Source: Pelagibius sp041565695 (GTDB lineage Bacteria; Pseudomonadota; Alphaproteobacteria; Kiloniellales; Kiloniellaceae). Taken from it: a stretch of 51,675 bases of DNA. The notes beneath the pieces are model-generated. The model searched no databases. It was not told the DNA's origin and saw only the letters and a list, made by a program, of their open reading frames with translations. Shown one piece after another: positions 23,864 through 34,991 of the stretch (positions are counted from its first letter, which is position 1; each line of letters starts with the position of its first letter). Location: positions 1 to 51,675 of the forward strand of contig JBFGUI010000001.1 in NCBI GenBank assembly GCA_041565695.1, read 5' to 3'. Position numbers and translations under genes: made by a program.

Positions 23864-25039
23864 CTATTTGTAGGGGTCGGCGGCGTCGCGCAGGCCGTCG
23901 CCCAGGAAGTTGAAGGCCAGCACCACCAGGAACAGCGGCACCACCGGCAGCATCAGCCAGGGATAGAGCACCACCACGTTGATGTCCTGCGCTTCGTAGA
24001 GTACCACGCCCCAGGAAGTGATCGGTGGGCGCAGGCCGATGCCGAGGAAGGACAGCGCCGTCTCGCCGAGGATCGCCGTCGGCACCGCAAGGCTGAGCGA
24101 GGCGATGAGGTGGCTGGTAAAGCTCGGCATCAGGTGGCGGCCGATGACGCGGGCCGGCGAGGCGCCCATCAGCTGCGCCGCGGTGGTGAAGTCCTCCTCG
24201 CGCAGGGAGAGGATCTTGGCGCGCACCGCCCGCGCCAGACCGGGCCATTCGAGAAAGCCGATGATCACCGAGATACCGACGAAGACGCCGATCGGACTCC
24301 AGGTCACCGGCAGCAGCGCCGAGAGCGTCATGAACAGCGGGATCTCCGGGAAGGAGCGGATGATCTCGATGGAGCGCAGGGTGATCGCGTCGGCAAAGCC
24401 GCCGTAGTAACCGGCGATGCCACCGATGATGACGCCCAGCACGAAGGAGATGGCCACCGAGATCAGCGCGATGGTGAGCGAGATGCGCGCGCCGTAGATC
24501 ACGCGGCTCAGCATGTCGCGGCCCAGCCGGTCGGTGCCGAAGAAGAAGGCGGTGCCGCCTTCGGCAGGACAGACGAGGTGCAGGTTCGCCTCGATCTGGC
24601 CCCAGAACTTGTAGCCGTCCCCACGGCAGAAGAAGCGCAGCGGCTGGATTTTGTTCGGATCCGGTTTGTAGACGCGTTTCAGCGACTCCATATCCATCTC
24701 GAAACTGAAGCCGTAAACGAACGGGCCGACGAATTCGCCCTCGTGGAAGAAGTGCAGGGTCTGCGGCGGCGCATGGATGTGCCGGATGTCACGACTGTGC
24801 AGGTTGTAGGGTGCCAGGAACTCGCAGATCACCACGGCGAGATACATGAACAGCAGGAAGGCCCCGGACCACACGGCAACGCGGTGACGGCGGAAGCGCC
24901 ACCACATGATGCGCCACTCGGAGGCCTGGTAATAACGCTCCTGCTGCGGCGTCAGCTGATCGACAGAATCGGGGTCGAAGGGCGCCTTGTTGACATAGTG
25001 CGCCAGGCGCTCGCCGGGCATGAGGTCGCGCTCGCTCAT
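23864..25039 (-). CDS. Peptide-type ABC transporter permease 2 (OppC-like)
   Basis: Inner-membrane permease, 391 residues, longer than the usual 300. After TM1 (about 57-77) there is a periplasmic insert of about 100 residues (IRHIHAPPQTLHF through the HLVCPAEGG region) before the conserved FGTDRLGRDMLSRVIYGARIS block that opens the transport core. Five more TMs follow, with the EAA loop around AAQLMGASPARVIGRH, and it ends in FLGDGLRDAADPYK, a clear OppC tail. The start overlaps the stop of the permease 1 gene (ATGA), so they are translationally coupled. The long insert is typical of an Opp subgroup but its role is unknown. Confidence 0.93.
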   Translation of the reverse strand: MSERDLMPGERLAHYVNKAPFDPDSVDQLTPQQERYYQASEWRIMWWRFRRHRVAVWSGAFLLFMYLAVVICEFLAPYNLHSRDIRHIHAPPQTLHFFHEGEFVGPFVYGFSFEMDMESLKRVYKPDPNKIQPLRFFCRGDGYKFWGQIEANLHLVCPAEGGTAFFFGTDRLGRDMLSRVIYGARISLTIALISVAISFVLGVIIGGIAGYYGGFADAITLRSIEIIRSFPEIPLFMTLSALLPVTWSPIGVFVGISVIIGFLEWPGLARAVRAKILSLREEDFTTAAQLMGASPARVIGRHLMPSFTSHLIASLSLAVPTAILGETALSFLGIGLRPPITSWGVVLYEAQDINVVVLYPWLMLPVVPLFLVVLAFNFLGDGLRDAADPYK

Positions 25040-26034
25040 TTCGAGGCTCCCTCACCCAGGCGGATGCGCGGATCGAGCACGGCCAGCAGCACATCTGAGA
25101 TGAACACACCGATGACGACCAGCACTGCTTCAAACATCAGAAAGGCGCCGGCCAGGTACATGTCCTGGCTCTGCAGCGAGCGCAGCAGCAGCGGCCCGTT
25201 TGTCGGCAGATCCAGCACGATGGAAACCAGCGCGGCGCCGGAGACCATGGCCGGCAGGATCTGGCCGATGTCGGCGATCAAGTGGTTGAGCGACATGCGC
25301 AGGGGATACTTCAGGATGGTCTTCAGCGGCGACAGGCCCTTGGCGCGCGCCGTGATCACGTACTGGCGCTGCAGCTCGTCCAGCATGTTGGCGCGCAGGC
25401 GCCGGATCATCGCCGCCGTCCCCGAGGTGCCGATCACGATCATCGGGATCCACAGGTGGTTGAGCACCGAGATCGCCTTGTCGAGAGTCCAGGGCGCGTC
25501 GATGTACTGCGGGTCCATCAGCCCGCCGATCGACAGGCCGAGCCAGGAATTGAGGTACCACATCAGCACCAGCGCGAAGAGGAAGTTCGGCATGGCGAGG
25601 CCGAAGTAGCCGACGAAGGTCGCCGCGTAGTCGCCCATGGAGTACTGCCGCACCGCCGAGTAGATGCCGATCGGGAAGGCGACGACGTAGGTGAACAGCG
25701 TGGTGGAGACGGCCAGCAGCGCGGTGAACCAGAAGCGGTCGCCGATCACCTGCACTACCGGCAGCTCGAATTCGAAGGAATAGCCGAGGTCGCCCTGCAG
25801 CAGGCCGAAGAGCCACAGCCAGTACTGCTCGATCAGTGGCTTGTCGAGGCCATACTGCTCGCGCAGAAAGGCGATGCGCGCGGAGTCCATCGACTCGCCC
25901 TGGGCCTGCAGCTCGCTGATCAGGGTTTCCAGATAGTCGCCCGGCGGCAGCTGGATGATGACGAAGACCACCAGGCTGATGACCAGAATGGTCGGGATCA
26001 TCACCAGAAGGCGGCGGGCGAAATAGCTCAGCAT
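25036..26034 (-). CDS. Peptide-type ABC transporter permease 1 (OppB-like)
   Basis: 332 residues from the ATG at 26034; in-frame sequence upstream to 26118 lies inside the ATPase gene and is not conserved. N-terminal MLSYFARRLLVMIPTILVIS is the OppB signature helix, followed by the segment with FLREQYGLDKPLIEQYW and GDLGYSF. Six TMs and the EAA loop (TARAKGLSPLKTILKYPLR) complete it. It forms the import channel with the OppC-like protein. Gap to the ATPase stop is 4 nt; overlap with permease 2 is 4 nt. Confidence 0.93.
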   Translation of the reverse strand: MLSYFARRLLVMIPTILVISLVVFVIIQLPPGDYLETLISELQAQGESMDSARIAFLREQYGLDKPLIEQYWLWLFGLLQGDLGYSFEFELPVVQVIGDRFWFTALLAVSTTLFTYVVAFPIGIYSAVRQYSMGDYAATFVGYFGLAMPNFLFALVLMWYLNSWLGLSIGGLMDPQYIDAPWTLDKAISVLNHLWIPMIVIGTSGTAAMIRRLRANMLDELQRQYVITARAKGLSPLKTILKYPLRMSLNHLIADIGQILPAMVSGAALVSIVLDLPTNGPLLLRSLQSQDMYLAGAFLMFEAVLVVIGVFISDVLLAVLDPRIRLGEGASK

Positions 26035-26038
26035 GGAA

Positions 26039-27988
<1,950 letters not shown>

Positions 27989-28124
27989 CGGCTAATCCCT
28001 GTTTCCCTTGGCATTCTTGTTGGTTCGTATCGTGCCTGCGTTGCGTTTATAGGACGTTTGGCCGCAATTGGCACCCATCAGGTGGCTTTGTTCCACCCTT
28101 CGGTTTGTCTTTTCCCGCACCGGT

Positions 28125-28640
28125 TTATGCCGTCCCGCCGGGGCCGTCGCCCGCGGGATCGACGCCAAGTTCGATCAGGTTGTTCGCCGTGGCCGGGTCG
28201 AGCGGCAGGCCCCTGGCGCGCATCGCCGCCGCGGCGCGCTCGGCCAGCCAGTCGAAGCCCTCGATGGAGGATTCGAAGGTCATGGCGATGCCGGCGCCCT
28301 TGAGGGTGAGTTGCATGAAGCCGCTGGGCAGGGGCCGCCACTTGGTCTTTCGGCTGCCGAAATAGCGCAGCCTGGCACTTTCGATCTGCGCCCAGGGCAG
28401 CACTTTGGTGGTGATCCCGCGGTAGGCGATCTCGTTCTCAGTCACTGCGACCCGCAGGCCGTGGCGCTGGGCCGTGCGCAGCCCGAAGACCGCGAAGAGG
28501 GTGGCCAGGGCGCCGAAGATCACGACCACCACCGGGTTCGGCGGCACCGCCAGCAGCACCCCCAGACCGACGAACAACCCGGCGGCACTGCGCAGGTAGT
28601 CGCCGAACAGGGCCCGCGGCGGATAGCGGAACTCCTTCAT
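28125..28640 (-). CDS. Small membrane protein, possible bacterial PH-type domain
   Basis: 171 residues. Two transmembrane helices (about 17-32 and 35-53, VGLGVLLAVPPNPVVVVIFGALATLFAVFGL) are followed by a soluble domain with VAVTENEIAYRGITTKVLPWAQIESARLRYFGSR. That pattern of strands and the LPWAQIE motif resemble bacterial PH-like domains; this is recognition by pattern only. It is the last gene of the glycan operon: its ATG overlaps the stop of the deacetylase gene (28637-28640). It may anchor or organise the glycan enzymes at the inner membrane, which is inference. Confidence 0.8.
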   Translation of the reverse strand: MKEFRYPPRALFGDYLRSAAGLFVGLGVLLAVPPNPVVVVIFGALATLFAVFGLRTAQRHGLRVAVTENEIAYRGITTKVLPWAQIESARLRYFGSRKTKWRPLPSGFMQLTLKGAGIAMTFESSIEGFDWLAERAAAAMRARGLPLDPATANNLIELGVDPAGDGPGGTA

Positions 28641-29440
28641 CGCGCCGCCTCGCGGGGCGTGGCGGTTCCTGGCGGCGCGGCGAAGACGGCGTCGGCCCGC
28701 AGCAGGCGGACCGCCGGGTGGGCGGCGAGGCAGGCGAGCAGCCGGTCGAGAAAGCTCCAGGCCGCGGCGTCATGCACCTTGTGGTGGCTGAGGATGCCGC
28801 TTGGCTCGGCCGCGTCGGCGCGGCCCTGGCGCTTGGCGGCGAGGTGTTCGCACAGCAGGCCGAGGGCCTCTTCGGTGCCGAGGAAGCCGCGTTCGGGCCG
28901 CCAGCGCAGCAGGTCCAGGTGGCAGTTCACCTGGACCAGGCCGGGCACCGGCGCGGCGCTCGCACGGGCGGTGTAGCAGGAAAGGCCGACAAAGCCGAGG
29001 CCGGGCAGCTGCGCCATAAGGTCGTTGGCAAGGCGGTTCCAGGGCGGCACCAGCACCGGCCGGAAGCGGGCCGCGAACAGCCGGTCGAGGCTTTCCCGGC
29101 CGCGGCTCAGCTCGTCGAGCACCGCCGGGCGCGCGGCCGGGCTCACCAGCTCGCACTTCTTGGCGCCGGGGCCGGCGCGGTTCTTGTGGGCGTAGCCGTG
29201 CTGCAGCACGTTGGTGTCGGCCGCGTGGTCGCGCAGGCGTTCGGCGAGCGCCGCGCCGGCGCCGTCCGGGATCACCGCCAGCGCCAGCGGCACCCGCCGC
29301 GCGGCCGCCAGGTCGAGCAACCGGGTCAGCGCCGGGCCCGGCGTCGTGGCGTCGTCATCGCGCCACCACACCTGGACCGCACGTCCGGCTGCGCTCCAGG
29401 CATCGAATTCCCTTTCGAGCCGGTCCCAGGCGTCGCTCAT
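28637..29440 (-). CDS. Polysaccharide deacetylase family protein
   Basis: 267 residues, NodB-like fold of the DUF2334-like kind. Metal-site pieces are visible: WRDDDAT (about 26-32) for the catalytic and metal aspartates, and LQHGYAHKN with the HxxxH pair near residue 80; VPPWNR is the following conserved motif and ILSHHKVHD a late His-containing motif. It would remove N-acetyl groups from an amino-sugar polymer or oligosaccharide. No signal peptide is present, so it should act in the cytoplasm on a precursor. Stop and start overlaps with both neighbours (ATGA) place it inside the glycan operon. Confidence 0.88.
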   Translation of the reverse strand: MSDAWDRLEREFDAWSAAGRAVQVWWRDDDATTPGPALTRLLDLAAARRVPLALAVIPDGAGAALAERLRDHAADTNVLQHGYAHKNRAGPGAKKCELVSPAARPAVLDELSRGRESLDRLFAARFRPVLVPPWNRLANDLMAQLPGLGFVGLSCYTARASAAPVPGLVQVNCHLDLLRWRPERGFLGTEEALGLLCEHLAAKRQGRADAAEPSGILSHHKVHDAAAWSFLDRLLACLAAHPAVRLLRADAVFAAPPGTATPREAAR

Positions 29441-30645
29441 GCCGCGGCCTCCTGCAGCCGCGCGATCAGGTGGCGGGCGGTTTCCGCGGCGCCACCCAGC
29501 TGAAACGGCGCCGCAGCGTCCAGGTCGTTCCGAGTCACCCCGCCGCGCGCCAGGGCCTGGGCGATCCCCTCGGCGAGCCGCGCGGGAGACAGCTCGGCTT
29601 CCGGCACCACGGTGATCAGTCCGCGTCTGGCCAGCGCCTCGGAGCGCTGGGTCTGTTCGGTCTCGGTACCGCCGGCAAAAGGCACCACCACGCCCGGCAG
29701 GCCGGCCGCCAGAACCTCCATCAGGGTGTTGTAGCCGCCCTGGCTGATCGACAGGCGGGCCCGGGTCAGCATGGCGGCGAAGTCGGGGCGCGCCGGTTCC
29801 ACGGCGATCCCGGGACCGGCCGCCGCGGCGATGGCGCGGAACTCCGCCTCCGGCATGTTGGGGCCGCTGAGCAGGCGCCAGGGGGCCTCGGCAAGGGGCG
29901 AAAGCGGCCGTGCCGCGAGCGCGGCGCGCAGCAGATCGGCGCCGACCGCGCCGCCGCCGGCGGAGACCAGCACCTCGCCCTGACCCGGCAGGGGTCCTTT
30001 GGCCGCGGCATCGGCGGCGCGCACCGCCGCGGCCACCTCCCCGGCCTCGGTGACGTAGCCGGTGTAGTGCAGGCGCTGGGCCACCGCCTCGCTCTCCGGA
30101 AAGCTGTCTTCCAGGCGGAAGAAACGCGGGTCGCCGTGGACGTAGAGCAGATCGAACTGGCGCGTGAAGCGCTCGACCATCCAGGTCGTCTTTTCCGGGC
30201 GGTCCGGCCGGTTGACGATGTCCCGCAGCGAGCAGGCGATGAGCGCCGGCGGATCCGCCGCGCGCGCGGCTTCGATCAGCGGGTCGAGCTCGAAGCGCAT
30301 CTTGCGGCGGCCGAAGGGATAGAGCTCGGTCATCACCACGCGGGGCCGGGTGCGCCGGTAGACCGCCATCAGCAGCTCACGGCGCCGCGCCTTCCAGGCT
30401 TCGTCGATCGGCCGGCCGTCCGCGTCGACGATGACGGCGAAGGTCTCGTCCTGGGCGCGGGCGGGCGGCAGTTGCACCACCTCGATGTCGTCCAGGCCGA
30501 GCCCCGCGACCGGCAGGCCGCCGGTGACGAAGACCACCTTCAGGCCGGCGCGATGGAAGGCGCGCGCCAGCACCGCGGCGCGGCGCACGTGGCCGATGCC
30601 AAGCAGATGCTGGACGTAGAGCAGGACGTCGCAACGCTGTCTCAT
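29437..30645 (-). CDS. GT28/MurG-like glycosyltransferase 2
   Basis: 402 residues, GT-B fold. The N-terminal LLYVQHLLGIGHVRRAAVLARAF is the GxGH-type glycine-rich acceptor loop seen in MurG and COG4671 proteins. The C-terminal donor half has LVSAGGGAVGADLL, then LSISQGGYNTLMEVLAAGLPGVVVPF and the EQ pair of the sugar-nucleotide site. A likely UDP-sugar transferase. It resembles the first gene of the operon (33759-34991) in order and motifs, so the two are distant paralogues. It overlaps the phosphatase gene upstream (ATGA) and the deacetylase downstream. Confidence 0.87.
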   Translation of the reverse strand: MRQRCDVLLYVQHLLGIGHVRRAAVLARAFHRAGLKVVFVTGGLPVAGLGLDDIEVVQLPPARAQDETFAVIVDADGRPIDEAWKARRRELLMAVYRRTRPRVVMTELYPFGRRKMRFELDPLIEAARAADPPALIACSLRDIVNRPDRPEKTTWMVERFTRQFDLLYVHGDPRFFRLEDSFPESEAVAQRLHYTGYVTEAGEVAAAVRAADAAAKGPLPGQGEVLVSAGGGAVGADLLRAALAARPLSPLAEAPWRLLSGPNMPEAEFRAIAAAAGPGIAVEPARPDFAAMLTRARLSISQGGYNTLMEVLAAGLPGVVVPFAGGTETEQTQRSEALARRGLITVVPEAELSPARLAEGIAQALARGGVTRNDLDAAAPFQLGGAAETARHLIARLQEAAA

Positions 30646-31244
30646 GTCTTCGCGCCCACCTTTTCCAGCGACAGGTTGAGGGACTCAGGAACGGGCCGGC
30701 CGTCGCGCGCCAGGGTGAAGACCTGGGCGCAGCCATCGCGCAGCCTGACCGGCGGCCTGGCGCGCATATCCCAGCCGCTGGCCAGCGCGTAGACGGCGCG
30801 GATCACGCCCTTGTGGGTGACGCCGACCACTGTCCCGCCGGAGGCCGCGAGGTGCGCCAGCAGAGGCGCGACCCGGCGCTGCACGTCGCGCGGGCTCTCG
30901 CCGCCGGGCGGACGGAAGTCGAGGCCGCGGGCCTCGTTGTCGGCCATCACAGCGCCGAGCCGGGCGCGCAGCTCGGCCAGGGTCTTGCCTTCCCACGCGC
31001 CCCAGTCGGTCTCGATCAGAGCCGGCTCCTCGCTCAGCGGCCCGTCGTGGAGGATTTCGGCGGTCTCGCGCGCGCGGGACAGCGGGCTGCAGATCCAGCG
31101 GGCGCCAGCGGCCTCCGGCGGCAGGCGCCAGCCGGATACCGCGGCGTGGCCGGCCGGCGACAGCGGCGGATCGCTGCGCCCCTGGATGCGCCCCGCCTCG
31201 TTCCACGCGGTGGCGCCGTGGCGGATCAGCAGCAGGCGGCTCAC
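30642..31244 (-). CDS. Histidine phosphatase family protein
   Basis: 200 residues. The RHG motif is LLIRHGATAWNE (6-17), the second histidine and acid are in TDWGAWEGK, with GESPRDVQRRV, and VTHKGVIRAV supplies the second catalytic His. Phosphoglycerate-mutase/phosphatase superfamily; the substrate could be a sugar phosphate or a lipid-linked intermediate. The start is GTG at 31244 and it overlaps the stop of the preceding glycosyltransferase as GTGA, so translation is coupled. An open frame continues upstream to 31793 but is antisense-type noise. Its place among four glycosyltransferases is the main hint for a glycan role. Confidence 0.88.
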   Translation of the reverse strand: MSRLLLIRHGATAWNEAGRIQGRSDPPLSPAGHAAVSGWRLPPEAAGARWICSPLSRARETAEILHDGPLSEEPALIETDWGAWEGKTLAELRARLGAVMADNEARGLDFRPPGGESPRDVQRRVAPLLAHLAASGGTVVGVTHKGVIRAVYALASGWDMRARPPVRLRDGCAQVFTLARDGRPVPESLNLSLEKVGAKT

Positions 31245-32386
31245 CGGCCCTTCGCCTTCTTCGGCTCCAGGGCCTGCAGGATGACCTCCAGGCGGCGGGC
31301 CCCCGCCGGCAGGCTGTGATGCTCGGCAATCACGCCGGGCGCCGCCTTGGCCATGGCGCTGCGGCTGGCCTTCTGGGACAGCATCTCGCGTACGCTGGCA
31401 GCGAAGGTGTTGAGCCCCGGGTCGGCCAGATAGCCGGTGACGCCCTCGGCCACCACGCTCTCGACCCCCGGATTGCGGCCAGCGACAACGGGAATGCCGG
31501 CGGCCTGGGCCTCCAGCAGGGCCATGCCGAAGGCCTCGTTGACCGCGGGCCAGACCATCAGGTCGCAGGCGGCATAGAGCGCCGGCATGACCTGGGGCTG
31601 GACTAGGCCGAGGAAGCGCACCCGCGACGGCATGGCCCAGGCGAAGGCCTGCACCACGTCGTCGTAGGCCTGGCCCTCGCCGGCCACCACCAGCTGCCAG
31701 GGCATGTCGGGAATGGCTCGCAGGGCCTGGGCCAGGACCTGGTAGGACTTCAGCTTGTCGCCGGGGCGCATCATGGCGGCGGCCAGCAGCCACGGCAGGT
31801 CCGGGTCGAGATGCTGCTCGCTGGCCAGCACGGCGCGGTAGTCCTCGCGCAGCGGCCGGACCGCATCGAAGGGCGCGGTGTCGATGAAGGGCTTTATCGG
31901 CCGAACCTTGGCCGGGTCCGGGATCAGCTTGGCGTCCAGCGGATTGAGGGTGATCACCGCCGCGGCCTGCTCGAGGGCCGCCAGCACTGCGCGGTGGCCG
32001 GCCGCCCAGGCCCCCTCGGCGCGCTTGTAGGCCACCGAGGCCTCGGCCACCACGTAGGGGATTTTGAGGGCCTTGGCCACCCGGGGGCCGATCCAGTCCG
32101 GCGCCTTGTAGTAGAGGTGATAGGTGAACCAGAGCTGCGGGCGCTTGCGGGCCGGCAGCTTGCGGTAGCGGCGGATCAGCCGGTTGGCGAGGCGGGTGCC
32201 CAGCTTCTTCAGTCGTTCCTGGCGCTGCTTGTCGCCCTCCGGCTCGCGGCTGCGCAGCCGGGCCGCCAGCTCGACGTCGTGGCCGGCCAGTTCCAGGGCC
32301 TTCATGAACATGCGCGCCACCTGGCGGTCACCCGAGGGATTCCGGTGGGTCGGCGGCTTCAGCGGGGCATAGAAGGCGATGCGCAT
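31241..32386 (-). CDS. GT4 glycosyltransferase 2
   Basis: 381 residues, GT-B fold. N-terminal RIAFYAPLKPPTHRNPSGDRQVARM is the acceptor-side loop. The C-terminal donor domain has RVRFLGLVQPQVMPALYAACDLMVWPAVNEAFGMALLEAQAAGIPVVAGR, which carries the EX7E-type motif (E in NEAFGMALLE) of GT4 retaining enzymes. A basic linker follows residue 60. It starts 38 nt after the stop of GT4 protein 1 and ends overlapped by the phosphatase start. Confidence 0.9.
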   Translation of the reverse strand: MRIAFYAPLKPPTHRNPSGDRQVARMFMKALELAGHDVELAARLRSREPEGDKQRQERLKKLGTRLANRLIRRYRKLPARKRPQLWFTYHLYYKAPDWIGPRVAKALKIPYVVAEASVAYKRAEGAWAAGHRAVLAALEQAAAVITLNPLDAKLIPDPAKVRPIKPFIDTAPFDAVRPLREDYRAVLASEQHLDPDLPWLLAAAMMRPGDKLKSYQVLAQALRAIPDMPWQLVVAGEGQAYDDVVQAFAWAMPSRVRFLGLVQPQVMPALYAACDLMVWPAVNEAFGMALLEAQAAGIPVVAGRNPGVESVVAEGVTGYLADPGLNTFAASVREMLSQKASRSAMAKAAPGVIAEHHSLPAGARRLEVILQALEPKKAKGR

Positions 32387-32424
32387 CGTCGGTTGGGGGT
32401 GAGTTCTCTACGGCTCGGCTGGGA

Positions 32425-33762
32425 TTACTCGGCGGCCTCGCGGCGCGGCTCCGGGCACAGCCGCCGCGCCAAAGCCTCGATGCCGCCTTTCATATCAAAA
32501 TCGGTCAGGATGCGCTGCTGTCCCGCCCGGCCCAGACGCCGGCGCGCCGCCGGATCGGCGATCAGCCGGCCGAGCGCCGCAGCCAGGGCAGCCGGGTCGT
32601 CGGGCGGCACCAGGGCGCCGCTGACACCGTCCTCGATCAGTTCGGGGATCGCCGCCACCTGGGTGGCGAGGCAGGCCAGCCCCTGGCTCTGGGCTTCCAT
32701 CAGGACGTTGGGCAGGCCGTCGCGGTCGCCGTCGCGGGCGATGCGGCTGGCCAGCACGAAGAGGTCGGCGTTGCGGTACTGCGCCAGCACGTCGGCCTGG
32801 GCCTGGGCGCCCATCCAGGTGATGTGGCCGGCCAGGCCCAGTGCCTCGGCCTTTCGCTTGAGAGCGGTCTTCAGCGGGCCGCCGCCGATGTGGGTGAGGC
32901 GCCACTGCAGGCCGGCGGGCAGCTCGGCCAGGGCCTGCAGCAGGATGTCGTAGCCCTTCTTTTCAACCGCCCGGCCGACGGAAAGCAGGCGCACCGGATC
33001 ACCCGCCGCGCTGCCGTCACGGCCGGCCGGCGGCGGTGCTGTCTCGGGGGCGGCAAAGCGCGCCAGGTCGAGACCGTGGTAGAGCAGGTCGACGCGTGCC
33101 GGGTCCGGTGCGAGGCCGCGCAGATGCGCGGCGCCAAAGGCCGTGCAGGTCACCAGCCAGTCCGCCTCGGCCAGCTTTTCGCGCTTTTCCCACTCGGGGA
33201 TGGTCCAGATGTCCTTTGCGTGGGCCGACACGCACCACGGCAGCCGGTTCATGAGCGCCGCATAGCGGGCCACCGAGGCCGGGGTGTGCAGGAAGTGGGC
33301 GTAGAGCCGCGACACCTCCCCGGGCAGTTCGCGTGTCAGCACACAGGCCTGGCCGAAGCGGCGCACGCGGTTGGGCGTGAGGTCGCGGCGCAGATCGCGC
33401 AGGAAGGCCGCGCGCGCCGCACGATAACCGGGCAGGCGACGGGCGCGCCACCAGCCGCGCAGCACGCGCAGCGGTTCCTGGTAGAGGTACTCGGGCAGGT
33501 AGCTGACGGCGGCGCGGATCTCGGCGTGCACCGGGTGGCGCTTCGGGTCGGTGGGATGACGCAGCGAAACGAGATGCAGTTGTAGGCCCTGTTGTTCCAG
33601 GCCGTGCAGCTCCTGGGCGATAAAAGTCTCGGATAGCCGCGGATAGCCCTTCAGGATCACGGCGATGGTGCCGCTGCCGCGCCGCTGCGGCAGCGGGCGT
33701 TGCACCGTTCCGGAGCTGCCGCTGTCACGATCCATGGCGTTTAGCGGGTTCGGCGACGTCAC
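32425..33762 (-). CDS. GT4 glycosyltransferase 1 (WcaL/AmsK-like)
   Basis: 445 residues. GTIAVILKGYPRLSETFIAQEL is the N-terminal motif of the colanic-acid/amylovoran transferase branch (ETFI). Donor half: LLSVGRAVEKKGYDILLQAL, GGGPLKTALKRKAEALGL, and the EX7E region LASRIARDGDRDGLPNVLMEAQSQG. A retaining enzyme adding a sugar to a lipid-linked acceptor is likely. It overlaps the stop of the upstream GT28-like gene by 4 nt. Confidence 0.9.
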   Translation of the reverse strand: MTSPNPLNAMDRDSGSSGTVQRPLPQRRGSGTIAVILKGYPRLSETFIAQELHGLEQQGLQLHLVSLRHPTDPKRHPVHAEIRAAVSYLPEYLYQEPLRVLRGWWRARRLPGYRAARAAFLRDLRRDLTPNRVRRFGQACVLTRELPGEVSRLYAHFLHTPASVARYAALMNRLPWCVSAHAKDIWTIPEWEKREKLAEADWLVTCTAFGAAHLRGLAPDPARVDLLYHGLDLARFAAPETAPPPAGRDGSAAGDPVRLLSVGRAVEKKGYDILLQALAELPAGLQWRLTHIGGGPLKTALKRKAEALGLAGHITWMGAQAQADVLAQYRNADLFVLASRIARDGDRDGLPNVLMEAQSQGLACLATQVAAIPELIEDGVSGALVPPDDPAALAAALGRLIADPAARRRLGRAGQQRILTDFDMKGGIEALARRLCPEPRREAAE

Positions 33763-34991
33763 CGCCGTCCCTTGCTGGGGGCCTGCTCGGCCAGGGTGAG
33801 GCGGTTGGCGCCGTGCTCCAGCCAGTAGCTGGCCAGGCGCACCACGTTGCTCGGACCGTCCAGCAGCCCCGGCACCACCACTTCCGAGGGGCGCCGCTGC
33901 TGCGGCAGGTTGCGCAGCGCCGTAGCCATAAGCTGCGCCTCGCGCGTGCCGTCGTCGCGCAGCATGCGCACCAGGCCCAGGTCCTGGGCGCGCGAGGCGC
34001 GGATGTACTGTTCCATGCGCGGCATGGTGCGTGGGACCACCAAGGCCCGCTTGTCGAAGGAGAGCACCTCGCAGAAGGTGTTGTAGCCGCCCATGCAGAC
34101 CACGCCAAGGGCGCGGTCCATGAGGTTTTCCAGGTGCGCCTCGAAGGTCACCGCCTCGACGTTCTCGAGTTGGGCCGCCCGCGCCTGGAAGTCGGCCTGG
34201 GCCTCGCTGCTCATGAAGGGACCGAGCACCAGCAGCGCCGGATGCGGCAGCATCGGATCGCTCTCGTAGGCGCGCAGCACCCAGTCGATGATCGCCTCGC
34301 CATCGCCGCCGCCGCCGACGGTGACCAGCAGGAAGGGCGCGTTGATCTTCTCGAGGGTGAGCTGGGGCGGGGCCTGCGGCAGGCTGCGCTTCAGATAGCC
34401 GGTGTAGGTCATTTTCTTGCGCACGGAATCCGGCAGATCAATGCCCTCCAGGGGATCGCAGATCTGCGGCAGGCCGTAGACCCAGATGTCGTCGAAGTAG
34501 GCCTGCAGCGCCGGGACCACGCGCTTGCGCTCCCACTCCGGAGCCAGCAGGCCCGGTTCGTCCATCACGTCGCGCAGGCCCAGCACGCAGGGCGTGCCGC
34601 GCTGACGCAGCAGCGCCAGGGTATTCTCCACCTCGCCGCGCAGGCCGAGCGGCTCCTTGTCGACGATGAAGAGGTCAGGATTGAAGATCTCGGCGGTGTG
34701 CTCGATGATCGAGGCGCGCATGGCCAGCGTCTGCTCGACATCGATGTGCAGCATCAGGGAGGTGTATTCACCGTTGCGCAGCTTGATGACGCCCGGCACG
34801 CGCACGAAGTCGACGCGGGCGCGGAAGTCGAAGGAACCGATGATCGGCGAGCCGGAGAGGATCAGTACAGACAGCGAACTCTGGGCCTCGGCCAGGGTAT
34901 GGGCGATTTCCCGGCAGCGCCGCAGGTGGCCCAGGCCGAAGCTGTCATGGCTGTAGATGAGGACACGCTTGCCCTTGCGGCTGTCCTGCAT
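33759..34991 (-). CDS. GT28/MurG-like glycosyltransferase 1
   Basis: 410 residues, first gene of the glycan operon. The N-terminal VLIYSHDSFGLGHLRRCREIA is the acceptor loop; LLVTVGGGGDGEAI and ALGVVCMGGYNTFCEVLSFDKRALVVPR are the donor-half motifs, followed by MEQYIRASRAQDLG. Same architecture as the protein at 29437-30645. It likely transfers a sugar from a nucleotide sugar to a lipid carrier. The divergent ABC operon starts 225 bp away, so the intervening region must serve both. Confidence 0.88.
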   Translation of the reverse strand: MQDSRKGKRVLIYSHDSFGLGHLRRCREIAHTLAEAQSSLSVLILSGSPIIGSFDFRARVDFVRVPGVIKLRNGEYTSLMLHIDVEQTLAMRASIIEHTAEIFNPDLFIVDKEPLGLRGEVENTLALLRQRGTPCVLGLRDVMDEPGLLAPEWERKRVVPALQAYFDDIWVYGLPQICDPLEGIDLPDSVRKKMTYTGYLKRSLPQAPPQLTLEKINAPFLLVTVGGGGDGEAIIDWVLRAYESDPMLPHPALLVLGPFMSSEAQADFQARAAQLENVEAVTFEAHLENLMDRALGVVCMGGYNTFCEVLSFDKRALVVPRTMPRMEQYIRASRAQDLGLVRMLRDDGTREAQLMATALRNLPQQRRPSEVVVPGLLDGPSNVVRLASYWLEHGANRLTLAEQAPSKGRR

